DNA of 54,581 nucleotides. Source: a virus. Below are positions 40,417 through 48,633 of this stretch, piece after piece. The notes beneath the pieces are model-generated. The model made no database searches. It was not told the origin of the DNA and saw only the letters and a list, made by a program, of their open reading frames with translations. The stretch lies in IMG/VR virus record IMGVR_UViG_3300023093_000003, positions 1 through 54,581 of that record, one strand, 5' to 3'. Both the position numbers and the translations under genes were made by a program. Position 1 is the first letter of the stretch. Every line of letters begins with the position of its first letter.

Positions 40417-40989
40417 TCACAGCCGCCTCCACATCGCTATCAAGCTCGCAGTGAATGCGACCGTTGTTTTCGCGGCGTCAACCGCAGACCGGCTGTTGCT
40501 CGCGATGCGCGACCCGGCAATGCCAGCCTCCTCATCGAAGCGGCAGACGTTTTCGTAAACGTCCCAGTATGGCCGAGGTGTGCGGCCCTTGAGCCATTGC
40601 AGTTCATCGAGCGCCTCTTGCTGAGACATGCCCTCGACCTGGTTGTCGACGACATCACGCGCGCAGTCCACAGCCCGCAGGTTGCCGTCCGCTCGAATCC
40701 ACAGGCTTTGCGTATAGCGGATCGCCCGCTGCTGCCCTTCTTCGAACATGCCGCGCTTGTCGTTCGCGATCCAGCGATCGACCGCTGTGCCGCCTCGGTT
40801 GATGAGCACCGTCAAGATTTTGCCCTTCTCACCCAACTCGCCGACCAGGTCGACGACCTTGCCGATCGCGAGGTGGGATATCTGCGCCTCGGGCACGCCG
40901 ATGTCGCGCGCCAGCGTCGCAACCTTGTCCCGCTCGGTCGGGAGCGGGCGCCGGATTCTCGTCGTCTTCTTTGTCTTCGCCCGCGCCAT
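40417..40989 (-). CDS. Conserved phage protein, late-regulator candidate
   Basis: 190 residues. Basic N-terminus (MARAKTKKTTRIRRP), then an HTH-like region (TLARDIGVPEAQISHLAIGKVVDL). The C-terminal segment EALDELQWLKGRTPRPYWDV, YENVCRFDEEAGIAGSRIAS is a pattern I associate with conserved alphaproteobacterial phage proteins. It is the last larger gene of the leftward early arm, before the late operon, the place of Q-like or RinA-like regulators. That role is inference. Confidence 0.68.
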   Translation of the reverse strand: MARAKTKKTTRIRRPLPTERDKVATLARDIGVPEAQISHLAIGKVVDLVGELGEKGKILTVLINRGGTAVDRWIANDKRGMFEEGQQRAIRYTQSLWIRADGNLRAVDCARDVVDNQVEGMSQQEALDELQWLKGRTPRPYWDVYENVCRFDEEAGIAGSRIASNSRSAVDAAKTTVAFTASLIAMWRRL

Positions 40990-41057
40990 GATGGAGCCAC
41001 TCCCTTATCTGTAGAACATAATCAGAACGATGATGGTTGTCACCGACACATCATGAA

Positions 41058-41681
41058 TTACGCGACATCGGTTTCGCGCTGGGGTTCGTACCGGATCTCA
41101 TAGCCGCCATCCTTGGCGTACCTGAGATACCCCTTCTCGACTGCAATGCGACGCCATTGGTCGGGCGCGGCGTCGATCTCGACCATCGACACTTCCCTTG
41201 CGCGCAGCCGATCCATGAACGTTTCGAACTGTTGCTGGGCATATTGATGGAGCAGTGCCCGAGCATGGCCTCGCTCGGTGCCGGGCTGCCGGTACTCCCG
41301 TAGGATGTCCAAGCACTGCCGAGGCGTCGGGAACCAGTCGAGCGTGGCGCAAGCTCGGCGAGACATGAAAGACAGCGCGTCGTTGGTGAACTCGCCGAGG
41401 AGGCGCGAGTAAACGGCGACCCGCATCTTCCCGCTTTCCGCGTCCTGCGACCGGCTCGGCAACGTCGCTGCAATGAACTCGAGGTGCCGCGAAATCTCTT
41501 GCACTGTCGCGGGCTGTCGTTGCGGTTCCGGCGTATCCGCCCATGCAGCGAGCGAGCGCGCCTCTTCCGCTGTGGTCGGAAGCCGAATTTCGGGCTTAGC
41601 GACTAGCGACGTCTCGAAGGGCTGCGGTGAATCCGTCCACTCGTTGACCACTCTGAGCACCGTTTTTCCGATCGTTTCCAC
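41058..41681 (-). CDS. Replication-associated protein, helicase-loader-like
   Basis: 207 residues, overlapping the initiator gene by 86 bp. Pattern EISRHLEFIAATLPSRSQDA, SGKMRVAVYSRLLGEFTNDA, FMSRRACATLDWFPTPRQCL is typical of the protein that follows O-like initiators in alphaproteobacterial phages, where lambda has P. Probably helps load the host helicase. No ATPase motif. Confidence 0.68.
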   Translation of the reverse strand: METIGKTVLRVVNEWTDSPQPFETSLVAKPEIRLPTTAEEARSLAAWADTPEPQRQPATVQEISRHLEFIAATLPSRSQDAESGKMRVAVYSRLLGEFTNDALSFMSRRACATLDWFPTPRQCLDILREYRQPGTERGHARALLHQYAQQQFETFMDRLRAREVSMVEIDAAPDQWRRIAVEKGYLRYAKDGGYEIRYEPQRETDVA

Positions 41682-42354
41682 GTGGTGTCCAATCCCTGTC
41701 CGCTCGATTGATCCAATTGGCCCAAGCCAAATTCCAGTTGAGCTTTCGGCCCTTGCCGTCTTCGTCCTTCGCGTTCGCGGCCCAGCCTCGGAAGTCGCTC
41801 AGCTCATCCGCAAGCTTGCCGGGTGGCCACTTCGCTACCTTCGCTTGGGTGATGTCGGAGAGCGGTTCAGGCTCCCAATTGTCGGGCAAACGATGGAATC
41901 CCAACTTGGACGCTTTCGCGCGGCCCCTCGGAGAAGGCGAAGCCTTCGGAGAGGTATTGGTAGTTACTGGTAGTTTGGGTGCCTGTGTGGCGGGTGTTAA
42001 CGACTGGCTGTCGGGCGTCTCAATGTCGGGCGTCTCACAGTCACCCGTCTCACTGACGCCCGTCTGTGTGGCGGGTGTTAAATCAGTATCCACGGGATGT
42101 ACGGTATAGACGACACCGTGCCGTAGCTGCCGCCTGCTCAGGTGGCCAAGATGCACTAAGCGCTGCACTGCGCGCTGCACTGCGCGTTCCGACAAGACGC
42201 ATTTCGTCGTGAGTCCAGTTTCGCCCAGCACGGGCGGCCACGCCTGCGCGTCCTCGTTCGCCATGACCGAAAGCACGAGCAACACAGTTCGCTCAGGACT
42301 GGTAACACCAGGCACGGACATAGCCGCACGCACAAGATCGAACCCAGTGAGCAT
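41596..42354 (-). CDS. Lambda-O-like replication initiator with winged helix
   Basis: 252 residues from ATG 42354. The N-terminal winged-helix domain (SPERTVLLVLSVMANEDAQA, WPPVLGETGL...ERAVQRAVQRLVHLGHLSRR) resembles O-type and helix_turn_helix_36 initiators. A central Thr/Pro-rich linker is encoded by tandem repeats, and the C-terminal domain DFRGWAANAKDEDGKGRKLN, WNLAWANWINR is the typical replication-protein tail. Likely binds its own internal repeats to open the origin. Confidence 0.83.
   Translation of the reverse strand: MLTGFDLVRAAMSVPGVTSPERTVLLVLSVMANEDAQAWPPVLGETGLTTKCVLSERAVQRAVQRLVHLGHLSRRQLRHGVVYTVHPVDTDLTPATQTGVSETGDCETPDIETPDSQSLTPATQAPKLPVTTNTSPKASPSPRGRAKASKLGFHRLPDNWEPEPLSDITQAKVAKWPPGKLADELSDFRGWAANAKDEDGKGRKLNWNLAWANWINRADRDWTPRGNDRKNGAQSGQRVDGFTAALRDVASR
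41984..42082. other. Iteron-like repeats inside the initiator gene (candidate origin)
   Basis: An 18-mer, ctgtgtggcgggtgttaa, occurs at 41984-42001 and exactly again at 42065-42082. Between them are four units in a 15-bp period starting at 42011, 42026, 42041 and 42056 (gtcgggcgtctca twice, then two variants). Placement inside an O-like gene mirrors lambda ori. Confidence 0.65.
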
Positions 42355-42671
42355 CAATTGGGTGCCCCGATCTCGTATCGATCGCGATGAATTGCGGTGC
42401 GCTCTTTTCCGCGCGGCCCAATGCACGATTGCCGCGGAAACGCACCGCAGACCGGACAGTGTACTGCCATAGCTTCGATCCGCAGCCGTCGGCGCGGCGG
42501 TGCTTTATCAACCCATCTATCACGCGATCGCTTTCGGGCTTGTCGAGCTCTGTCAGCAGCGCGACGCGCCTCTAGCGCGCTTTCATCCAACGCAAACTTG
42601 ACCGTCGAAGCGATCGCCTCATCACTGGCTCCAGCGGCTATCATAGCCCGTATGATGGCCACGAGACTCAC
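42354..42671 (-). CDS. Zinc-finger protein with CPVCGA motif
   Basis: 105 residues from GTG 42671. Helical basic N-terminus (RRAADRARQARKRSRDRWVD), then HCPVCGAFPRQSCIGPRGKE and HRDRYE, a small zinc finger often found next to phage replication genes. Overlaps neighbours at both ends. Confidence 0.72.
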   Translation of the reverse strand: MSLVAIIRAMIAAGASDEAIASTVKFALDESALEARRAADRARQARKRSRDRWVDKAPPRRRLRIEAMAVHCPVCGAFPRQSCIGPRGKERTAIHRDRYEIGAPN

Positions 42672-42958
42672 GCGCCGCCGCTCTCCGGCGCCATCTCAGC
42701 GCGGAGCTTGCGCGCATGGTCAGCCAGCCGCTCCGCGCGCGCCTCCAGTGCCCAAACCGCGAGCTTCAGGTCGACATCGGACACGCCGCGGTCGGCCGTC
42801 ACCTTGTACCGCAGCGTGCGTTGGTCGATGTTCATGGCCTCGGCGAGCTTCTTTTGCCCGAGCAACTCGCCGGCCGTCTGCAGGGCGATCATCCGCCACG
42901 CAGCACGTGGGAATCTTCTCCGTTCCTGCATCGAGGAACACTGTGCAGCATCGGCCAT
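42668..42958 (-). CDS. CII-like HTH regulator candidate
   Basis: 96 residues from ATG 42958. ALQTAGELLGQKKLAEAMNI, DQRTLRYKVTADRGVSDVDL and the downstream helix LAVWALEARAERLADHARKL are laid out like lambda CII or Cro-type HTH proteins. Encoded just upstream of the replication initiator as cII is in lambda. Could control lysogeny genes. Confidence 0.65.
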   Translation of the reverse strand: MADAAQCSSMQERRRFPRAAWRMIALQTAGELLGQKKLAEAMNIDQRTLRYKVTADRGVSDVDLKLAVWALEARAERLADHARKLRAEMAPESGGA

Positions 42959-43197
42959 CACGCGAGCCCAAGCGCCTGCTTGTAGGTCTCGAGTAGCATC
43001 TCCGCCTCGTCGCGGTGGTGCTTCTCCATCTTGCGCAGGCGGACGACGGTTTTGATCGTCTTCACGTCAAATCCGGTGCCCTTCGCCTCCCCGTAGACGT
43101 CCTTGATGTCGTCGGCGATGCCCTGCTTCTCGGCTTCGAGACGCTCTATGCGCTCAATCAACAATCTTAATTGATCGGCGGCGATGGTCTCGCTCAT
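42958..43197 (-). CDS. GapR-family protein (DUF2312)
   Basis: 79 residues from ATG 43197. Near full-length match to the DUF2312 pattern: [60 protein letters not shown]. Caulobacter GapR is an essential protein that binds overtwisted DNA ahead of forks and helps topoisomerases. A phage copy next to the origin may assist phage replication or compete with the host protein. Confidence 0.9.
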   Translation of the reverse strand: MSETIAADQLRLLIERIERLEAEKQGIADDIKDVYGEAKGTGFDVKTIKTVVRLRKMEKHHRDEAEMLLETYKQALGLA

Positions 43198-43388
43198 GCT
43201 GCGGCACGCTTGGCTGCGTAAAGCGCCTGCCCTATCCACTCGGTAACATCGCTGTCGCGCTTGAAGAGCAGCCTCAGTTCAACCAAGGCATCGTCGGAGC
43301 GGCCGCCGACGATCGCCTGAACGATCGGGATAATGTCAGTGCGGGCGACCGTGCTGCGCTCGCGATCTTCGGTCACGATGTCGATCAT
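43194..43388 (-). CDS. Small hypothetical protein between clamp and GapR
   Basis: 64 residues from ATG 43388, ATGA overlaps at both ends. [20 protein letters not shown] then helical. The longer frame to 43646 lies in the clamp gene. Unknown role; its placement suggests co-expression with replication proteins. Confidence 0.65.
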   Translation of the reverse strand: MIDIVTEDRERSTVARTDIIPIVQAIVGGRSDDALVELRLLFKRDSDVTEWIGQALYAAKRAAA

Positions 43389-44512
43389 GCGGCAATCCTC
43401 TCTTCGTGGAATTTCGGGATGAAGGGCGCGACCAGCGCGCGAACGTCGCCGCGGCCGGGCGAGGTGATCGCGGTCGGCTCCAGGGGGGCGCCCATTGACC
43501 ACGCGATCGTCTCGGAGCCGAACAGCGCCAGGGCATCGCGAACCGGACGCAGCGCGAAGGTGATGTCCATCGGCGTGCCGTTCCATTGCGCCACCAACTC
43601 GCATTGACCGTGGTCGCTGTTCTGCGCGCGGGCGCTGGCGAAGCATGTGCTGCCGAGCGAAAGGCGGAAGTCGCGATCGCGGCTGTCGGCGACCGCCGCA
43701 ACGAGCTCGATATCCGCGAGCAGGAAGTCTGCGCGGGCGGTGAGGGTGTTGGGCATCGCTGCATCGAACTCTTGCGACGTCGGCGGGTACGCGGCGTCGA
43801 TGAGCGGAGAGGCAATCCGCGTGCCGGCGAAATCGAACGCGATGCTGCGGTCGTCGATCGTGATGCCGACCGGCTCCGTGCCATTGGGGAGCACGGCGAG
43901 CAGTAGACGTGCCGTGCCATTGGGGAGCACGGCTTGGACGTCGTCTTGCGCGGCCGAAGTCATTTCGTGGATGCGGCTGGAATCGGTCGCGATGAAACCG
44001 AGCTGGTCGGCGCTGCCATGCAGCAGCACCGCGCCGAGATACGGCTTCACGAGATCGTCCTTCGGGACCGCTGCGACAGCCTCAAGGCCAGCGCGCAACA
44101 GGTCCGCCCGCGCCGTCAGCACCGCGCCTTGCGGGTCACGGGCTGGATACAGCGGCTTGTCGAAGTTCGGCAGCGATGCGCGCGACCGGCCGGCCGCGAG
44201 CGATACGGTCATCCCGTTGTCGGTCATTTCGACGCGCGCGCCCTTGGACGCCTTCTCCACCCAGCGCGACAGTGCAACGAACGGAACCGTTACGGCGAGA
44301 CTGATACCCTCGACGGCAACGCGGGTGCTGATCGAGCGATCAGTGTTGGCGCTGGTGATCGTGGCCAAGCCGTCGGCGGCCACGATGCGGATTAGCCCGA
44401 GGGGTGCCGACGATGGCGTCGACACGGACCAGGGTGGCGCCCAAGGCGGAACGCTGCCCGCGATGGCGAGAGCAGCGACGAACGCCTCTCGCTCGACGGT
44501 GATCGTCGTCAT
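43385..44512 (-). CDS. dnaN: DNA polymerase III beta sliding clamp homologue
   Basis: 375 residues from ATG 44512, about the length of bacterial DnaN. Three related domains: SLAAGRSRASLPNFDKPLYP (domain 1 end), GAVLLHGSADQLGFIATDSS and RIHEMTS (domain 2, like the LRGVL..ATDGHRL box), and DFLLADIELVAAVADSRDRD and NGTPMDITFALRPVRDALAL (domain 3, near the partner pocket). The usual C-terminal M-P-x-R/L-end is changed to [13 protein letters not shown]. Would tether polymerase to phage DNA, or divert the host replisome. Confidence 0.9.
   Translation of the reverse strand: MTTITVEREAFVAALAIAGSVPPWAPPWSVSTPSSAPLGLIRIVAADGLATITSANTDRSISTRVAVEGISLAVTVPFVALSRWVEKASKGARVEMTDNGMTVSLAAGRSRASLPNFDKPLYPARDPQGAVLTARADLLRAGLEAVAAVPKDDLVKPYLGAVLLHGSADQLGFIATDSSRIHEMTSAAQDDVQAVLPNGTARLLLAVLPNGTEPVGITIDDRSIAFDFAGTRIASPLIDAAYPPTSQEFDAAMPNTLTARADFLLADIELVAAVADSRDRDFRLSLGSTCFASARAQNSDHGQCELVAQWNGTPMDITFALRPVRDALALFGSETIAWSMGAPLEPTAITSPGRGDVRALVAPFIPKFHEERIAA
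43876..43933. repeat. Local 22-bp direct repeat in the clamp gene
   Basis: Bases 43876-43897 recur exactly at 43912-43933 (period 36 bp, twelve codons). They encode the doubled segment AVLPNGTARLLLAVLPNGTE. An in-frame slippage duplication or inherited loop repeat. Confidence 0.8.
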
Positions 44513-45072
44513 GCTCGTGCTCCTTCGGTGTGTGTGGTGGGAATCCGCTTCCACGCGTCGGCGTCGAAGCCCTTGAACTCGGCGCGCTCGATGATGTCGG
44601 CGTCGGTGAGAGGGTAGGCGTTTCCGCGCCGCCAGAACTTGCCTTTGGGGTTCTGTCGCCCTGTTCCTTCGCAGCGGAACACCGGCCCGAATCGCTGGAG
44701 GAACTCGGCCGCCTGCCCGGCGCGGGTCATGTCGCGCTGGGTATCGGTGACCTTGCTGCGGCGCTGGCCCGACAGGATCGTGGCCGTCTTGCGGAACTTG
44801 ACGCCGTGCTCAGCCGCCCAGCGCTGGACGACCTTTTCGCCGCGACCAAAGAAGGCCTGGGCCTCGTGCCGTGTCATTGTCGGCGCCAGAGCGGCGAAGT
44901 TGGCGGGCGCAGGGGCGGCGGTGTTCGTTATCCTAGCCGGAATCCCGCATATCCGACGCCAGCGCGCTATGCAGCCCGGCCATGAGCCGTAGTGGACAGC
45001 GAGATCCTTGCTGGACATGATCGCAGCGTGCTGCGGGAAATCCGCCGGCATGGGATATTGAGCGCGGGGCAT
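44509..45072 (-). CDS. Hypothetical protein with two HTH-like segments
   Basis: 187 residues from ATG 45072 (TGATG overlap). Two similar helix-turn-helix-like stretches: SSKDLAVHYGSWPGCIARWR and TRHEAQAFFGRGEKVVQRWA. The C-terminal half is basic with a final DADIIERAEFKGFDADAWKR. May bind DNA at two half sites. No family name. Confidence 0.68.
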   Translation of the reverse strand: MPRAQYPMPADFPQHAAIMSSKDLAVHYGSWPGCIARWRRICGIPARITNTAAPAPANFAALAPTMTRHEAQAFFGRGEKVVQRWAAEHGVKFRKTATILSGQRRSKVTDTQRDMTRAGQAAEFLQRFGPVFRCEGTGRQNPKGKFWRRGNAYPLTDADIIERAEFKGFDADAWKRIPTTHTEGARA

Positions 45073-45602
45073 CAGTATGCCTGCGCTTTCTCGCGAGCGA
45101 CGCGCAGGCGCTGGGCGAGTTTGACGTTGGCGATCGAGCGGCGGGCATGCTCGAGCGTGCCGGCGATGTCCGCCTCGATGATCTTGCGCGCCTCGGCAGC
45201 CGGGATGCCCTTGCGGATCACGAGCGCTCGGTATTGGTCGCGAAGCTCCGGCGGGCACCAGCCAAGTACCGTCTCTGTCCGCGCGCGACCGGCCTTGGCC
45301 TTCACCTCCGGCGAATTGGTGAGCTCGCGCACTTCGGGGCGCGACAGCACCTCTGCTGCCAGTCGGCGGCCGTTGGCGCGTCGGCGCTCGCGCTCCTCGT
45401 CGGGCATCGTCTCAATCCAGCGGCGCAGCGCGTCCGTGCGCATCTGCTTCGCGCCGGGGGTGGCGAAGTGCGCGCTCACCGAAGCGCGCCGGCGGGCGTT
45501 GATCTCGGGATCGGTGTTCATGCGGATGGCCGAGCAGCTCCGGCAGCGACCCTTTGAATTTCGGCTGATCGGCTTTGGACAGTCGATGCAGGTGCGTGTC
45601 AT
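45072..45602 (-). CDS. Zinc-finger/NUMOD-like DNA-binding protein
   Basis: 176 residues. N-terminal CIDCPKPISRNSKGRCRSC is a four-Cys zinc finger. The middle has repeated basic helices (RRRANGRRLAAEV). The C-terminal third IRKGIPAAEARKIIEADIAG, LEHARRSI is helical. Similar proteins accompany sphingomonad phage methyltransferases. Probably binds DNA. Confidence 0.7.
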   Translation of the reverse strand: MTRTCIDCPKPISRNSKGRCRSCSAIRMNTDPEINARRRASVSAHFATPGAKQMRTDALRRWIETMPDEERERRRANGRRLAAEVLSRPEVRELTNSPEVKAKAGRARTETVLGWCPPELRDQYRALVIRKGIPAAEARKIIEADIAGTLEHARRSIANVKLAQRLRVAREKAQAY

Positions 45603-46873
45603 GCTGCTGCTCCGAATAGGTCGCTCTGCGCCGCTGCTTCGACAGCCGCTTTCGCCTCTTCCGCCACGCGCGATTCCGCTGCGGCGATGCGAGCGCGGGC
45701 GATCGGCACATATTCTGCCGTCATCTCGGCGCCGATGAAGTCGTAACCTTCCAGGACCGCCGCCTTGCCGGTCGAGCCGCTACCCGTGAACGGATCAAGG
45801 ATCAGGCCGCCGGGCGGGGTGATGAGGCGGCACAGCCAGCGCATCAGCGCCTCTGGCTTCACCGTCGGGTGGGTGTTCCGGTACTGAGTCTCTCGGCCTT
45901 CGCTGAGGCTCGACGCCTTGCCGCTTTCGCCGTTGCCGGTCTGGAACTGGACGAAGGATTGCGGGTCGAACTGGTCGAGTCCCTCGTCGCGATCAGCCTT
46001 CGTTGCCTTGGCACAATAATAAAAACGCGCCGCGCTGCCGCTATCGCCTCGCGCTGGGTGATCCAACGCCGGGCGCATCCCTCCAAAAATGCCGTTTGGA
46101 GATTGGCGGCATTTCGCGTGGTTCCGCAGGTCGCCTTGCTGGCCGGGAGCGTCAGGAAACGCTGCGAGCACCTCATCGCTGCCGTCATGCGCGATGTTGG
46201 CAGGCCAGCGGCCACCGGTGTTCGGGTTTCTCTCTCCCGACCCGTCCTTGAGCGAATAGCTGCTGGAACCTGCATCGGACGCGTTGCCGTTGGCATAGCC
46301 AGCAAGCTTTCGGTGCAGCGGATTCGTTGCCGGGTTCGTATCAGCCATATCGTAGCCGATGCGGCAGGCGTCGATATTAAGCGCCCCGGTGCCGAACCGT
46401 TCCTCATTCGCGGACACCGAGCCGATGAGAGGCTTGCGCGCGAGAACGATCGGCTCATGAGCCGGCTTGAGGCAGGTGCCCTTGCCGTCGCGGTTGCCGC
46501 CCTTGGGGAAGCCCGAGCCGTACAGCCAATCGACCATGTCACGGACTTCGAAGCCAGCGAGGCGGATCGCGATCGTGCCGAGATCGTATGTGCGCGTGCC
46601 GAAGAAGGCGAGCAGCCAGCCGCCCGGCTTGAGGACGCGATACGCCTCCTTCCAAGTGAGCGGGCCGGGGACGAAGCTATCCCAGCTATTGCCCATGAAG
46701 CCGTTGCCGGGATGCGCGTAGTCATCGCCGGCGAGCCAGTGCGTCAGAACCTCCGCGACGTTCGGCTCTTTCGACAGCCCATAGGGCGGATCGGTGCAGA
46801 CGCTGTCGACCGAGTTCTCCGGCATCGCCGCCATGACGACGCGACAATCCCCATGATGCACGACCGCGCTCAT
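45599..46873 (-). CDS. DNA methyltransferase (DPPY type, N4-cytosine/N6-adenine)
   Basis: 424 residues from ATG 46873. Catalytic DPPY at residues 28-31 (SVCTDPPYGLS) precedes the SAM-binding DPFTGSGSTG at 360-369, the beta-class order. KEAYRVLKPGGWLLAFFGTR follows the catalytic motif. A central variable region is the target-recognition part. Protects phage DNA against restriction or alters host gene control. Coupled by overlaps on both sides. Confidence 0.92.
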   Translation of the reverse strand: MSAVVHHGDCRVVMAAMPENSVDSVCTDPPYGLSKEPNVAEVLTHWLAGDDYAHPGNGFMGNSWDSFVPGPLTWKEAYRVLKPGGWLLAFFGTRTYDLGTIAIRLAGFEVRDMVDWLYGSGFPKGGNRDGKGTCLKPAHEPIVLARKPLIGSVSANEERFGTGALNIDACRIGYDMADTNPATNPLHRKLAGYANGNASDAGSSSYSLKDGSGERNPNTGGRWPANIAHDGSDEVLAAFPDAPGQQGDLRNHAKCRQSPNGIFGGMRPALDHPARGDSGSAARFYYCAKATKADRDEGLDQFDPQSFVQFQTGNGESGKASSLSEGRETQYRNTHPTVKPEALMRWLCRLITPPGGLILDPFTGSGSTGKAAVLEGYDFIGAEMTAEYVPIARARIAAAESRVAEEAKAAVEAAAQSDLFGAAA

Positions 46874-47058
46874 CGGATCGCCTTCGCGCGCCGGTCGCGG
46901 CACGGTGCGCACCAGCCATTGACGAGGCGCGGGCTATGGTCGCCGCATTCATCGCACTCACCCGGCTGGCCGACCGGGATCGGCTGGCGCGCAGCGGCGA
47001 GGCTACACGCAAGGTGGTGCTCGGTCAGCACCTGGGCGTCGTCGCAGATGTCAGCCAC
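46870..47058 (-). CDS. Small DksA/TraR-like zinc-finger protein
   Basis: 62 residues from GTG 47058. C-terminal CDECGDHSPRLVNGWCAPCR resembles the C4 zinc finger of short TraR/DksA proteins, but lacks the acidic coiled-coil tip motif. Its start overlaps the upstream stop as GTGGCTGA. Confidence 0.68.
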   Translation of the reverse strand: MADICDDAQVLTEHHLACSLAAARQPIPVGQPGECDECGDHSPRLVNGWCAPCRDRRAKAIR

Positions 47059-47206
47059 GGGCAGAGGCCCAGTACGCGAGACGCGCGTTCCAGTTCGGGG
47101 TGACCGGCGTGGGAACGGGGCAAAGCAGAAGACGCTTTCCGCCAAGATGCAGTTCGGCGTTCGCGGAACCACTGCGAAGTGGCTCCCCGGGGTTGCTGAC
47201 GTTCAT
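47051..47206 (-). CDS. Tiny hypothetical protein
   Basis: 51 residues from ATG 47206, with AGGAG about 11 bases upstream. Sequence MNVSNPGEPLRSGSANAELH, LGGKRLLLCPVPTP; stop overlaps the next GTG by 8 bp. Supported by coupling and ribosome site only. Confidence 0.55.
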   Translation of the reverse strand: MNVSNPGEPLRSGSANAELHLGGKRLLLCPVPTPVTPNWNARLAYWASARG

Positions 47207-47250
47207 GGTTCACTCACTCCTAGGGGCCGGCTGGGCCGGTCGTTAGAACC

Positions 47251-47733
47251 TTATGCGGGGACGGCGCGCGGAGATCGCAGCGCCGTGATGTCGTTGATCC
47301 ATTGCGCGGTGAGCGCGTGGACCCTGCGAATGTCGGGCTCCATCGCGAGCAACTCGGCGTGCGTCTTCGCGACGCCACCATCGCTCTCGGGCGATTCCGC
47401 CTCGGCAACCTTGGCGAGCAGAGACGCGAGCGGCACCGTGCCGGCAGCGTCCAGCGGATCGCTGGCGATCTTGACCAGTTGGAAGCCGTAGAGCGCGGCG
47501 ATGTCGTCCAGCGCCGTTGGGCACGCGCGCGTCGCGTCGAACAGGCGCTTGGGGCCGGGCATCGCGTCGCGGAGAAGGATGTTCTCGAGCCCCTTGCTGC
47601 TCAGATCCATCTCAGCAGCGAGCGCGCGGCGCCCGGCAGAGGCGTGGGCACAGCGCGAAAGGCCGCGAAGCATGGCCGCACGGAACTCTGCTTCCGTCGG
47701 AGGCTCATTTTGTGGAACGACACTATCAAGCAT
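47251..47733 (-). CDS. HTH-type phage regulatory protein
   Basis: 160 residues from ATG 47733. EAEFRAAMLRGLSRCAHASA, GRRALAAEMDLSSKGLENIL and RDAMPGPKRLFDA form a helical DNA-binding pattern (XRE-like, as in phage regulators with atypical HTH). The C-terminal part is an acidic helix. Overlaps the cupin-like gene by 8 bp. Confidence 0.68.
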   Translation of the reverse strand: MLDSVVPQNEPPTEAEFRAAMLRGLSRCAHASAGRRALAAEMDLSSKGLENILLRDAMPGPKRLFDATRACPTALDDIAALYGFQLVKIASDPLDAAGTVPLASLLAKVAEAESPESDGGVAKTHAELLAMEPDIRRVHALTAQWINDITALRSPRAVPA

Positions 47734-48385
47734 TATGCTGCACCTGCTTCGTATGAACAGAGACACTCTCCACACGGCGCCAAAAGCTCTCAGGCTCGCG
47801 ATAGGGCGAGAATTGGTGCGGCGCAGCGCCGTCCGGCCCGACACTGGGGAGGCTGTCGGGCCGGGGCTGCAGCGCTGGCGCTTCAAGGACACCAGCGCGA
47901 GGGGAAATATCGTGCTCACCGCAACCGCGACCGACCAGCTCGCCGTTCGCACCAGCGGTGAAGTCGCGCCAGTGGACCCAGCCGGAATCACAATGGAACC
48001 CCCATTCACGGACCTTCGGGCCGGTGAAGAACAGCGAGACGAAGGGCTCTCCGTCGATAAGCTCGAGGCGGTGCGAATCCGTCGCGTCCCGCGTGACGAG
48101 CGAACCGGCCTCGCGGATAAAGACACCGCTTGGCGTGATCTCGCGGTAGCGGCCGCGCAGCAGGAGCGATTGATTGTCCCACGGGTGGTCGTGCAGGGCG
48201 CGGTCGTCATCGTCGCGCAAGCCCTGGTGGAGATAGACGTTCTTCGCGTGGTTCTTGGGGATGACCCACCAGCGCCGCAGATACGGATCGATCTTGCCGC
48301 CTATCTCCAAGTCGGGGGCGCGCTCCATCACCTCTCCGGCCCATTCGGCCATGTCGGTGACCGTGGCGTAGCTGATCGGGCTCAT
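47726..48385 (-). CDS. Cupin-like phage protein
   Basis: 219 residues from ATG 48385. ALHDHPWDNQSLLLRGRYRE is the first cupin motif, with two His and a Gly turn, and later THRLEL-like and WGFHCDSGWVHW give a second metal-binding strand pair. This HDHPW family is frequent in phages of alphaproteobacteria. Enzymatic role unknown. Confidence 0.8.
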   Translation of the reverse strand: MSPISYATVTDMAEWAGEVMERAPDLEIGGKIDPYLRRWWVIPKNHAKNVYLHQGLRDDDDRALHDHPWDNQSLLLRGRYREITPSGVFIREAGSLVTRDATDSHRLELIDGEPFVSLFFTGPKVREWGFHCDSGWVHWRDFTAGANGELVGRGCGEHDISPRAGVLEAPALQPRPDSLPSVGPDGAAPHQFSPYREPESFWRRVESVSVHTKQVQHNA

Positions 48386-48492
48386 CGCAGCACCGCCAAC
48401 GCGGCAGGCGCCAGCATGATGGCGATCGTAAGCACCCATGCTGCAATGTCGCCGACGGAGAACTCGAACTGCGCGAGCGTGGCCGCGAACAT
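48382..48492 (-). CDS. Tiny membrane protein
   Basis: 36 residues from ATG 48492; stop overlaps the cupin ATG (ATGA). One membrane segment (AAWVLTIAIMLAPAALAVL). Longer upstream frame to 49071 is antisense to two plus-strand genes and rejected. Confidence 0.5.
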   Translation of the reverse strand: MFAATLAQFEFSVGDIAAWVLTIAIMLAPAALAVLR

Positions 48493-48633
48493 TTCGCGAG
48501 ACGCTGGAGTATGCCGAAAAGACGCGCCCGGTCTACGACTACGTAGATTCCCTAGTGCTCTTGTGCTCGCCCTGAAAATCGTAGCAGGGGTGCGGATGGG
48601 GGCGCTAACATTGCGCTGGGGAGAGGAAAAACT
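48493..48633. promoter_or_regulatory. Divergent intergenic region
   Basis: 141 bases between a leftward and a rightward gene. Contains the palindrome ctacgtag (48539-48546) next to another ctacga, and a good ribosome site (GGAGAGG) for the rightward gene. No convincing -35/-10 pair found by eye. Confidence 0.4.

Noticed and set aside
45869-47491. 540-residue plus-strand frame
   Set aside because: Antisense shadow of the DPPY methyltransferase and neighbours.
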